Source of the DNA: FW021-bin31 sp964422465
Lineage (GTDB): Bacteria; Bacteroidota; Bacteroidia; Chitinophagales; Chitinophagaceae
Direction: 5' to 3'
Assembly: GCA_964422465.1 (NCBI GenBank)
Contig: CAYRBD010000002.1
Span: forward strand, 27,371 to 91,370
DNA: 64,000 nucleotides
Shown here: positions 8,257 through 16,441 of the stretch, one piece after another
Position numbering within the stretch: the stretch's first letter is position 1
How the letters are laid out: every line of letters begins with the position of its first letter
Notes under the pieces: generated by a model
Database searches by the model: none
Seen by the model: only the letters and a program-made list of their open reading frames with translations
Told to the model about the DNA's origin: nothing
Translations under genes and position numbers: made by a program

Positions 8257-8322
8257 AAATCAAAAACGAGGCTTGTCAATCGCTTTTCTGGCGCCTCTGT
8301 GGACAAAATAATATTTTCAATC

Positions 8323-9495
8323 ATGAAGAAAATACTTGGGTCTCTCCTTTTACTCCTTATCCTGCATCCGGTGTTTTCACAAGACAGCTCTTCTCTCATG
8401 GATAGGCGACTGGTACAATACTTCCAAAGCCAGCAATATGAAAAGGCTGTTAGATATCTTCAGCTTATGATCAATCCTGATACTGCAGACAGCCGTTATC
8501 TCTCCCTCCTGGGCTATTCCTATTACATGAGTAACCAACTGGGAGAAGCATCCGGCTGTTTTGAACGCCTTCTGAAGTCTGATTCTGCCAACTCCGGGGC
8601 GTTGTATTATTTAGGCACAATCAATGCCAGTAAAGGGAATTATCCTTCGGCCATAAAATACTTTTGTCGCCTGGTGGAAACAAAGCCCGGACAGGCTAAT
8701 TATTACAAAAAGCTGGCAGAACTGTTTCAAAAGACAGGGAATGAAGCGGCCTCCGGCTGGTATTATAAATTATCTTATCAGATTAATCCCAATGATCCGG
8801 AGGTTACAGCAGGTCTGGCTATCAACTGGATCAACCAGGAATTGTACCAAAAGGCTGACTCTATTTTGGACCGGGCGCTTCAAAAGGACTCCCTTCAGGC
8901 CCGGTTGCTCATCCTCCGCATACGTTCTGCCTACGAGCAGGAAGATTATTCTCTTGTTTTTCCACTGGCAAACAAGCTGAAAGCCATGCACTTTTTTAGT
9001 CAGAAACCTTTTCTGATGACGGCTATTTCTTATTTTAATATAAAAAATTACGATTCGTGCATTGCTACCTGTAATTATTTGATCCTGAATAAATCGGGAA
9101 CCCAAACCGTACTATACCTGAAAGCCTTGTCTTATAAAGCGCTAAAGCAATATAAAAACGCGCTTTCTTCTTTAAACGCTTGTATTCACATGGCGCTGGA
9201 TGAGGCTGCCGATAATTATTTTAGTACCAAAGGAGAGGTTTTCATCCTGATGCACCAGCCCAGCCGGGCGCTGAAACAATATGATACGGCTTATTACATT
9301 TTTAGAAAGCCGGTGCAGCTCTATAATAAAGCCAGAATATATGATGGACAATTTGAAAATTATAAAGCAGCGCTTCGATATTACAGGCGTTATTTGAAAC
9401 ATCAAAAGGCTCCAAAAAGTGGCAACGAAAAAGAAATAACAGCCTTTGTTAAAAAGCGGGTAAAGCAATTGGAAGAGTGGGAGGTGAAGCAGTGA
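8323..9495 (+). CDS. exported TPR-repeat protein
   Basis: 390 residues from the ATG at 8323; a GTG at 8299 is in frame but a signal peptide (MKKILGSLLLLLILHPVFSQ) begins at 8323. Tandem tetratricopeptide-like helices follow across nearly the whole length: YLSLLGYSYYMSNQLGEASG, ALYYLGTINASKGNYPSAIK and YLKALSYKALKQYKNALSSL are visible examples. TPR proteins are protein-interaction scaffolds; the partner is unknown. First gene of a presumed operon with the LVIVD lipoprotein and a small outer-membrane protein, expressed from the promoter shared in sequence with blaI. Confidence 0.8.
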   Translation: MKKILGSLLLLLILHPVFSQDSSSLMDRRLVQYFQSQQYEKAVRYLQLMINPDTADSRYLSLLGYSYYMSNQLGEASGCFERLLKSDSANSGALYYLGTINASKGNYPSAIKYFCRLVETKPGQANYYKKLAELFQKTGNEAASGWYYKLSYQINPNDPEVTAGLAINWINQELYQKADSILDRALQKDSLQARLLILRIRSAYEQEDYSLVFPLANKLKAMHFFSQKPFLMTAISYFNIKNYDSCIATCNYLILNKSGTQTVLYLKALSYKALKQYKNALSSLNACIHMALDEAADNYFSTKGEVFILMHQPSRALKQYDTAYYIFRKPVQLYNKARIYDGQFENYKAALRYYRRYLKHQKAPKSGNEKEITAFVKKRVKQLEEWEVKQ

Positions 9496-9631
9496 GGAAC
9501 AGGTAATGAAGCCGGAACACACAATATAAAAGGAGCTTAGACGCTAAAATACAGGTTGAATAATAAGAATTTTTAACTTCATGCAACGTTTTGCGGCTTT
9601 TTATTGTCTTATTCAAAAAAGGAGGCCTATG

Positions 9632-10933
9632 ATGAAAACGTATTTTACCTTTTCCAACCCAATCTTACTGCTTTTGATTTTATCTTTACTGCTGATTTCT
9701 CCCGGCTGCTTAAAGGACCATTGTACTCACACTTCCCGTTACAAAGTTTATACCCCCATTTATCAGCCCATGAGCAAAATCAGGAGTGCTGTAAAAGCTG
9801 AAGAACCACATGAGTTGCGTCAGACAGGAAAAATATACTACCATCACGGCTACCTCTTTCTTAATGAAGTTAATAAGGGTATCCACATCATTGATGACCG
9901 CGACCCTTCTTCCCCAAAGAACCTGGCTTTTATTGATATTCCCGGCAATCTGGACATAGCTGCCAGAGGAAACATTCTCTATGCCGACAGCTATACCGAT
10001 ATGATTGCGCTTGATATTAGTGATCCTTCCCATATAAGAGTAGAAAAACGGCTTAAAAACGTCTTTCCTCCGCGTAGCTACAATTATGGCTTTAGTGATG
10101 ACCCAAACGGACAGGGAGTGATCATCGGTTTTAATGAAAGAGATACCCTGGTAAAAGAAGATTGTGGTAGCCACTTTCCACAATCAGGATGGTATTATAG
10201 CATTTCGTCTGATGCATCTTTTATTGTCCCGGGTATGGTTTCAAAATCAACGGCTCCCTCTGTCAGCACAGGAGGTTCTATGGCAAAATTTACCACTTTC
10301 GGTCATTTCCTTTACACGATAAAAGGCAATGACAGTCTTTCTCTTTATGATATTTCATATCCATCTTCCCCCACCCTGACCGACGCTATTCGGATAGGAT
10401 GGAATATTGAAACCCTTTTTCCTTATAAACAATATTTATTTGTAGGCGCCAATAATGGCATGTATATCTATGATGCCACTGATCCGGGAATGCCGGTCCG
10501 TAAAAGTCAATTTATGCACTTTTTTGCTTGCGACCCCGTAGTAGCTCAGGACGACTATGCTTATGTGACGCTGAGTACCGGTACCACCTGCAGGGGAAAT
10601 AACCAAAAGCTGAACGAACTTCAAATCATTGATATTAGCAATATAGACCACCCCATTCTGGAAAGTAAACTGTCTCTGACCGGCCCAAAAGGTCTCGCCA
10701 TTGATGAAAACAAACTTTTTGTATGTGATCCTGAATCGGGAATACGATTCATAGACGTTTCGGATAAAAATAATCCTAAAATAGTAACTACAGTGAAAGG
10801 AGTAAAAGCTTTCGATGCTATCCCCTTAAATGGAACTCTCCTTGTTGTAGCAAAAAACGGATTGTATCAATATGATTATCAGGATTTTGAATATCCGGAG
10901 TTATTAAGTAAAATCAATATTGTTTCGGAATGA
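9632..10933 (+). CDS. LVIVD-repeat lipoprotein
   Basis: 433 residues. An AGGAGG sequence at 9620-9625 is spaced 6 bp from the ATG at 9632, the chosen start; the frame is open back to 9581 but lacks such a site. The signal peptide ends in ISPGC, a lipobox, so it is a lipoprotein. The body repeats beta-propeller-like units of the LVIVD type: GIHIIDDRDPSSP, MIALDISDPS, SLYDISYPSSP, GMYIYDATDPGMP, LQIIDISNIDHP and IRFIDVSDKNNP. Such proteins are surface-located in many bacteria and of unknown role. Its stop overlaps the next start by four bases. Confidence 0.85.
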   Translation: MKTYFTFSNPILLLLILSLLLISPGCLKDHCTHTSRYKVYTPIYQPMSKIRSAVKAEEPHELRQTGKIYYHHGYLFLNEVNKGIHIIDDRDPSSPKNLAFIDIPGNLDIAARGNILYADSYTDMIALDISDPSHIRVEKRLKNVFPPRSYNYGFSDDPNGQGVIIGFNERDTLVKEDCGSHFPQSGWYYSISSDASFIVPGMVSKSTAPSVSTGGSMAKFTTFGHFLYTIKGNDSLSLYDISYPSSPTLTDAIRIGWNIETLFPYKQYLFVGANNGMYIYDATDPGMPVRKSQFMHFFACDPVVAQDDYAYVTLSTGTTCRGNNQKLNELQIIDISNIDHPILESKLSLTGPKGLAIDENKLFVCDPESGIRFIDVSDKNNPKIVTTVKGVKAFDAIPLNGTLLVVAKNGLYQYDYQDFEYPELLSKINIVSE

Positions 10934-11730
10934 TGAACCCGGTTTTAAATAGTACAAATCGCTGGAAATGGCGTAACAAACTGATCTTCCTGGTCATTTG
11001 CCTGTGGCCTGCAAGTGTTCCGGCTCAAAAAAAGGGAACAACCAGTATTGTCATCTTAAAAAACGATTTGGGACTTACCGAGGTACAAGGTACCTTGATC
11101 TCTCTAAAAGACAGTACTAAAATAGCCGTTCGTACCAGGGACAGCAGTGTGTGGGTTTTTGACCGTGCAGAAGTGAAAAAGATTAGTGCTGAAAAGCCAG
11201 CTTATCCCTTAACGAAAAACGGCTGGTACAATACGACCACCTTCGGAGGGTATTTTGGGGACCAGAGCGGTTACCAGCTTCAAAGTACGATAGGATATCG
11301 CTTTCATTACCGTTATTATGCGGGCTTAGGAGTGGCATTGGATCATTACACCATTCGTTCCCTGCCTGTTTTTATTGACCTTAAAGCCGACTTGTCACCT
11401 AAAAAGACCACCCCATTTGTTTATGCAGATGTAGGAATATCAAACCCCTGGCCCAAAAGATCACAATATAAATTTCAAAGAGCACCTGATAAAAAGATAC
11501 CCGGATGGTATCTGAATACCGGAATCGGACAACGATTTAGAAGCCGGAAAAGCAATCATAGTTGGGAAATCAGCATTGGATATTCGCTGGAAACCATGAA
11601 AATGCGCTACCTCCGGTCTATAGGGAATCAGGGAATACCGGAACCTGAAGGGCCAACCTCCAATACCCAGGTAGAGGATTTTAAATATACTTTTAATCGT
11701 TTTGTGGTAAAAGCAGGGTTTACCCTCTGA
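10930..11730 (+). CDS. outer-membrane beta-barrel-like protein of unknown function
   Basis: 266 residues with a signal peptide (hydrophobic residues 18-32, ending VPAQ). Residues about 35-95 read like a small beta domain (VQGTLISLKDSTKIAVRTRDSSVWVF), and the rest alternates aromatic strands such as FHYRYYAGLGVALDHY and ends ...KAGFTL, consistent with an outer-membrane beta-barrel of about 8 strands. ATGA overlap with the LVIVD gene implies translational coupling, so the three genes likely act together at the envelope. Confidence 0.7.
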   Translation: MMNPVLNSTNRWKWRNKLIFLVICLWPASVPAQKKGTTSIVILKNDLGLTEVQGTLISLKDSTKIAVRTRDSSVWVFDRAEVKKISAEKPAYPLTKNGWYNTTTFGGYFGDQSGYQLQSTIGYRFHYRYYAGLGVALDHYTIRSLPVFIDLKADLSPKKTTPFVYADVGISNPWPKRSQYKFQRAPDKKIPGWYLNTGIGQRFRSRKSNHSWEISIGYSLETMKMRYLRSIGNQGIPEPEGPTSNTQVEDFKYTFNRFVVKAGFTL

Positions 11731-11805
11731 TCTTTAGTCAATTCCAGTCCTTACAACCATTCAAAAATTGGAAGTCGGGAATTCTATTGAGCAAATATTT
11801 AATTT

Positions 11806-11842
11806 TTTAGTTGTTTAGTTAAATATTTAGTTGTATCTTTGA
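11806..11842 (+). promoter_or_regulatory. promoter of blaI-M56 operon with putative autoregulatory operator
   Basis: -33 TTG at 11811-11813, 20-bp spacer, -7 box TATCTTTG at 11834-11841. TTTAGTTGT is repeated exactly at 11806 and 11826, and TAAATATTTA at 11820-11829 is a perfect palindrome. BlaI/MecI repressors bind dyads overlapping their own promoters in Gram-positive bacteria; the same layout here supports autoregulation. Confidence 0.7.
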
Positions 11843-11859
11843 TATAAAACAATTTAAGA

Positions 11860-12243
11860 ATGTCAAATAAAATCAAAGAGCTCACCCGCGCGGAGGAGCA
11901 AATTATGCAGGTACTCTGGGATTTGAAAAAAGGTTTCGTAAAAGACATGCTTGCCCAAATACCTAAGCCGAAGCCCGCCTATAGCACGGTTTCAACTATT
12001 GTACGTATTCTGGTCCGGAAAGGATTTATAGGCTACAAGGTGTACGGCAACACCCACCAATACTATCCGCTCATCTCCCGGGAAGCTTACAAAAACTTTG
12101 AAGCCGGGCGCCTCCTCAACAGCTATTTTGACAATTCTGTAGAAAGTCTGGTCTCTTTTTTTGTCAATAAAAAAAATCTCAATATGCGGGAAGCAGGAAA
12201 AATAATTGAGTTATTGGAAAACTTTAAAAACAAAGAGTCATGA
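11860..12243 (+). CDS. blaI: BlaI/MecI-family transcriptional repressor
   Basis: 127 residues, the normal family length. A winged helix covers residues 5-80 (LTRAEEQIMQVLWDLKKGFV, then the recognition region AYSTVSTIVRILVRKGFI), followed by a helical dimerisation tail with NLNMREAGKIIELLENF. The family represses its own operon and is inactivated by proteolysis triggered by an M56 sensor. The stop overlaps the start of the M56 gene (ATGA). No beta-lactamase gene is nearby, so the signal need not be an antibiotic. Confidence 0.92.
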   Translation: MSNKIKELTRAEEQIMQVLWDLKKGFVKDMLAQIPKPKPAYSTVSTIVRILVRKGFIGYKVYGNTHQYYPLISREAYKNFEAGRLLNSYFDNSVESLVSFFVNKKNLNMREAGKIIELLENFKNKES

Positions 12244-14207
12244 ACTTCACTTATCTCTTGTTGTTCAACCTGTATATCTGTCTTTGGACAGGGCTTTACT
12301 ATCTTTTTTTCAGTAAAAAGACCACCTTAAAGTTCAACAGGTTTTTATTATTAGCAGGGATAGCCTTTTCGGCGGTTTTACCCTGGATAATTGTTCCTTC
12401 TCCTTCTACGCTTGTGGATTCTACTGCGCTCGTCACCGCCTCCGGCGGTACCGGGATGGTACTTTCAAGTTCAGGGTCGGCGCCCTCCTCCCATTTCCCA
12501 TTGTGGTTGGTGTTATCGGGGGTTTATTGGCTGGGGGTTATTCTTTCAGGGGTTTTATTTTTGAGAAAACTCTTAAAGCTCTACCGTCTCGCAGGCAGAT
12601 TCAGGCAGGTGTCTCATAAAGGGTATATTCATGTCGTTATCCCCGATCATTGGGAGGTATTTTCCTTTTTGAATTTTCTTTTTGCTCCGGCAGATATACC
12701 GGATAGCATTTATAAACACGAACAGGTACACATTCGTGAAAAACATTCTCTGGATAACCTGCTGATGGAACTTCTAAAAGTGATCTGTTGGTTTAATCCT
12801 GCTATTTATCTCTATCAGAAAGCTTTGAAAATGATTCACGAGTATCTTGCAGATGCTTCAACTATCCGCTCTGTTGATCTGTCGGAATATGCTCAAAAAC
12901 TTGTTAGTGAGTCTTTTCAGTCAGCGGATTTAACGCTTGTTCATCCTTTTTCCCATCAATCTCATCTGCGGAAAAGATTAACCATGTTACAAAAAGAAGG
13001 AAAAGGCAAAGGAAACCTGTGGAGCTATCTTCTCCTTATTCCGGCGCTTGCAGGAGCTGTATTTTTCGCTTCCTCTTTCTCCTTAAGAAATAAACTTGAT
13101 CATACCATTGATAAGATAAAACCAGAGAAGGTGGAGCCGCAATCAACTAAGATATTAGCTGTATTAGACACCACGCTTACCGGTATTATTCAATCCACTG
13201 ACGGAACTCCAATCGGAGGCGCTAATATTCTGGTTCAGGGCACATCGCATGGAACTATCACAAACGATAATGGGAAGTTTAGTTTAAATGTAGGACCGGG
13301 GACTATTTTAAGGATCAGCAGAATAGGCTATAATTCTATTACCATTCAGGTACCTAAAAATAAAACGATTTCAAATATTGTGCTGTATCCCAAACCAGAA
13401 TCTATCAATGAACTCTATGTTACGGGTTATTCTAAAAAAGCGGTTCCACCGCCACCGCCCCCTCCATCCTCTTTGCAAGCCGGTACGCGTATTGCAGACA
13501 CTTCGAATGTATTTATGTTTGTAGAACAGATGCCTCAATTTCCGGGTGGGGAGGCTGCCCTGATGAAATATTTGAGACAAAACATTAAATATCCGGTTGA
13601 AGCCAAAGAGCAGGGCATTCAGGGGACGGTAGTGGTTCAGTTTGTCATAAGTCCAACCGGAAAACTGAAAAACATTAGAGCGGTAACACGAAAGCAAAAG
13701 GGAGGCCTGAATGAAGAAGCCATACGGATAGTCAAAAAAATGCCTGAATGGCATCCCGGCAGGCAAAACGGTAAGAAAGTTGCAGTGCAGTACAGCCTGC
13801 CTATCCGGTTTATGCTGCAGGGGCCGATGGAGAAGGACACCGTCCCATTGCCTCAGGCGAAACATGCGGCTGCTTCATCTTCAGGCCAAAAGGTCTTTCA
13901 GTCTGTAGAAGAAATGCCCTCTTTTCCAGGTGGGGAAAATGCCCTGATGAGGTATTTGCGAGAAAACATAAAATATCCGGCAGCTGCGAGGGAAAACGCG
14001 GTTCAGGGTACCATAATTGTACAGTTTATTGTTGAAAAAGATGGTTCATTAACCAATATAAAAACGGTTGGAAACAGGAAAGGGGGCGGATTGGAAGAAG
14101 AAGCTATGCGTGTCGTTAAAAAGATGCCTAAATGGATTCCGGGGAAACAAAACAACAAGACTGTGCGGGTACAGTATGATTTACCTATCCGGTTTAGGCT
14201 GCAATAA
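12240..14207 (+). CDS. BlaR1-like M56 peptidase fused to CarboxypepD-like and two TonB domains
   Basis: 655 residues. Membrane segments lie near residues 3-22, 35-52 and 87-108, then a zinc peptidase site HEQVH (160-164) with Glu201 in HEYLAD, and another membrane segment at 262-282. The outer part holds a CarboxypepD_reg-like domain (about 323-392), a run of seven prolines (403-409) and two homologous TonB C-terminal domains (about 436-527 and 563-655), each with a FPGG motif and an IKYP motif. Unlike BlaR1, no penicillin-binding sensor domain is present. By family it cleaves or triggers cleavage of BlaI; the TonB domains may sense or contact outer-membrane proteins. Confidence 0.88.
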   Translation: MNFTYLLLFNLYICLWTGLYYLFFSKKTTLKFNRFLLLAGIAFSAVLPWIIVPSPSTLVDSTALVTASGGTGMVLSSSGSAPSSHFPLWLVLSGVYWLGVILSGVLFLRKLLKLYRLAGRFRQVSHKGYIHVVIPDHWEVFSFLNFLFAPADIPDSIYKHEQVHIREKHSLDNLLMELLKVICWFNPAIYLYQKALKMIHEYLADASTIRSVDLSEYAQKLVSESFQSADLTLVHPFSHQSHLRKRLTMLQKEGKGKGNLWSYLLLIPALAGAVFFASSFSLRNKLDHTIDKIKPEKVEPQSTKILAVLDTTLTGIIQSTDGTPIGGANILVQGTSHGTITNDNGKFSLNVGPGTILRISRIGYNSITIQVPKNKTISNIVLYPKPESINELYVTGYSKKAVPPPPPPPSSLQAGTRIADTSNVFMFVEQMPQFPGGEAALMKYLRQNIKYPVEAKEQGIQGTVVVQFVISPTGKLKNIRAVTRKQKGGLNEEAIRIVKKMPEWHPGRQNGKKVAVQYSLPIRFMLQGPMEKDTVPLPQAKHAAASSSGQKVFQSVEEMPSFPGGENALMRYLRENIKYPAAARENAVQGTIIVQFIVEKDGSLTNIKTVGNRKGGGLEEEAMRVVKKMPKWIPGKQNNKTVRVQYDLPIRFRLQ

Positions 14208-14285
14208 AACCTCATATTGAACTCCTTCAAATAATGATAATATTAATTAATACCTTGCAGGCAGGTTTAAAAAAATTATATCTGA

Positions 14286-15122
14286 ATGCGGCCTTCCTGG
14301 GAAATTTCCTCTCGTACTAAATACCCCGATTTCTATATCCGGGAAATTTGGCAATACCGGGAACTATTGCTTCGTTTGGTACGAAGAGACTTCTTGGCTT
14401 CCTATAAGCAGACCCTCTTGGGGAGCCTGTGGATATTCATTCAGCCCCTCCTCACGGCGCTGGTTTACGTGGTTATCTTTAAAAATGTCGTGGGTATCTC
14501 TACTTCCGGGAAGCCGGGCTTGTTGTTCTATTTTGGAAGCGTGATCTTGTGGACTTTCTTTTCTGAAAGCGTTTCTGCCGTATCTTATACCTACAACAGT
14601 CATTCTGATATATTCAGCAAAGTGTATTTTCCAAGAATTGTGGTGTCCTGTTCCCTTGTTTTATCCCAATTGGCAAGATTGGGTATTCAGTTTGGCATTT
14701 ACCTGATTATTTTTTTCTGGTACATGGGAAACAGCGCGGTTGTTCATCCTAATTACTTTGTTTTCCTGTTTCCTGTTTTGATTTTCATTCTGGCGCTGAT
14801 GAGCATGGGCATAGGACTTATTTTTACTGCAGTGTCCGTTCGGTATCGCGATCTGCATAACCTTTTGTCCTTTCTTATTCGCATTTGGATGTTTGCCACC
14901 CCGGTTATCTATCCAATGTCTTTGGTTCCCGGGAAATATCAGACGCTGTTGCTTTTAAACCCGGTTGCACCGGTTATGGAATTTTTCCGGTATGCCTTCC
15001 TGGGTAGCGGCTTGCATGATCCGGCGCACCTGGCTTATTCGTTAATTTTCTCAATAGTGGTTTTTGTAGTGGGGGTCATTTTGTTTAATTTGAGAGATGG
15101 GAAAGTAATGGATATCATTTGA
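14286..15122 (+). CDS. wzm: ABC-2 polysaccharide export permease (Wzm-like)
   Basis: 278 residues with about six membrane segments (for example LWIFIQPLLTALVYVVIF and IVVFVVGVILFNL). The cytoplasmic N-terminus ELLLRLVRRDFLASYKQTLLG and the segment NPVAPVMEFFRYAFLG are typical of O-antigen/teichoic-acid exporters. With the ATPase 15 bp downstream it would move a lipid-linked glycan across the inner membrane. The start at 14286 lies one base after a possible -7 box (TATATCTG), so start or promoter may be misassigned. Confidence 0.92.
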   Translation: MRPSWEISSRTKYPDFYIREIWQYRELLLRLVRRDFLASYKQTLLGSLWIFIQPLLTALVYVVIFKNVVGISTSGKPGLLFYFGSVILWTFFSESVSAVSYTYNSHSDIFSKVYFPRIVVSCSLVLSQLARLGIQFGIYLIIFFWYMGNSAVVHPNYFVFLFPVLIFILALMSMGIGLIFTAVSVRYRDLHNLLSFLIRIWMFATPVIYPMSLVPGKYQTLLLLNPVAPVMEFFRYAFLGSGLHDPAHLAYSLIFSIVVFVVGVILFNLRDGKVMDII

Positions 15123-15137
15123 AATAGAAATGTTTTC

Positions 15138-16430
15138 ATGGAGCAAGCAATTATTACAGTAGATCATATCTGGAAGCAATATAAACTGGGCGACATCAAT
15201 GCCGGAAGCCTGAAGGAAGAAATTCACCAATGGTGGGTTAGGAGCATCAACGGCAGGTCTCGTAAAAAGGCTGAAATGCCGACCGGCAACAATATATCTG
15301 AAAAGTCGGAGGAGCAGGCTTTTTGGGCATTGCAGGACATTAATTTCAAGGTCCGGAGGGGAGAGGCTTTGGGAATTATTGGAAAAAATGGGGCTGGTAA
15401 GTCCACTTTGTTAAAAATTTTGTCGCGTGTCACCCGGCCCACACGGGGAACGGTAAAAGGGTACGGCAGGGTGGCCAGTATGCTTGAAGTGGGAACCGGG
15501 TTCCATGAAGAACTTACTGGTCGGGAAAACATCTTCCTGAATGGGAATATCCTGGGCATGAGCAACAGTGAGATTAGGCAGAAATTTGATTCAATTGTTG
15601 ACTTTTCTGGTATTTCAAAGTTTATTGATACCCCTGTAAAAAGGTATTCATCAGGAATGTATGTTCGTCTGGCCTTTTCGGTTGCCGCTCACCTGGACCC
15701 CGACATTTTATTGCTGGATGAAGTATTGGCGGTTGGAGATACAGAATTTCAAGAGAAAAGCCTGAAAAAGATGCGGGAAATCATTTCGAAACAAGGATGC
15801 ACCATTCTTTTTGTCAGCCACAATATATCATCAGTGCTCCAATTGTGCAGCCGGGTGATCTTACTGAAAGAAGGGAAAATAGCAGATGAAGGACATCCGC
15901 AAAAAGTGGTAAACAGTTATTATGAAGTATTGGGCAAGCAGAACTTCTACCAACGTTGGGACGTCCCAGCAGAGGCCCCGGGAAATGAGACCATTCGATT
16001 AAAAAAGATTAAACTTGAACCTGAACTGCCTTCAGCAAATGCTGCTATTGACGTGCGAACGCCGCTCCATATTCACTTTGAATTTGCTAATCTTGCGGAG
16101 GTAATCAACTTAAGTGTAGGGATACATCTTTTTACTTATTCCGGAGAATGTATTTTTGATGTCCCTTCCGTGTCTCAAAAAATGACGGTGGGGGATTATG
16201 AAGGCGCCTGTACCATTCCGGGGGGATTTTTAAACGATGGAGATTATTACGTTTCTATCATCTTTGTGAAAAATACTAAAGAACCCATCTATTATCTGGA
16301 AAAATGCCTGATTTTTGAAGTGGCGGATTTTCGTGGAGATATCCAATGGCAAGGTAAATGGATGGGGGCAGTGAGGCCAGACTTCCCTGTCCTGATTCGG
16401 CAAAAAAACAATATGCTTAAGCCTCGTTAA
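15138..16430 (+). CDS. wzt: polysaccharide ABC transporter ATPase with C-terminal glycan-binding domain (Wzt-like)
   Basis: 430 residues. Walker A GKNGAGKST at 82-90, signature YSSGM near 170-174, Walker B ILLLDE ending at Glu195 and the H-loop His228. After about residue 265 comes a beta-sandwich domain of the Wzt C-terminal type (DVRTPLHIHFEFANL, GDYYVSIIFVKN). In E. coli O8/O9a this domain recognises the capped end of the O-polysaccharide, so chain length may be set by a terminal modification here too. It sits between the permease and glycosyltransferases. Confidence 0.93.
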   Translation: MEQAIITVDHIWKQYKLGDINAGSLKEEIHQWWVRSINGRSRKKAEMPTGNNISEKSEEQAFWALQDINFKVRRGEALGIIGKNGAGKSTLLKILSRVTRPTRGTVKGYGRVASMLEVGTGFHEELTGRENIFLNGNILGMSNSEIRQKFDSIVDFSGISKFIDTPVKRYSSGMYVRLAFSVAAHLDPDILLLDEVLAVGDTEFQEKSLKKMREIISKQGCTILFVSHNISSVLQLCSRVILLKEGKIADEGHPQKVVNSYYEVLGKQNFYQRWDVPAEAPGNETIRLKKIKLEPELPSANAAIDVRTPLHIHFEFANLAEVINLSVGIHLFTYSGECIFDVPSVSQKMTVGDYEGACTIPGGFLNDGDYYVSIIFVKNTKEPIYYLEKCLIFEVADFRGDIQWQGKWMGAVRPDFPVLIRQKNNMLKPR

Positions 16431-16441
16431 CTTTTGTTATC

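Noticed and set aside
8299..8322. GTG start of the TPR gene
   Set aside because: A clear signal peptide begins at the ATG at 8323; the eight extra residues would displace it.
11860..14207. Beta-lactam resistance operon
   Set aside because: The BlaR1-type penicillin-binding sensor domain and any beta-lactamase are absent; the M56 protein has TonB domains instead.
14255..14284. Promoter directly before wzm (TTG, 19 bp, TATATCTG)
   Set aside because: The box would end one base before the annotated ATG, so transcription would start inside the gene; the match is also imperfect. Left as doubt over the start, not listed as a feature.
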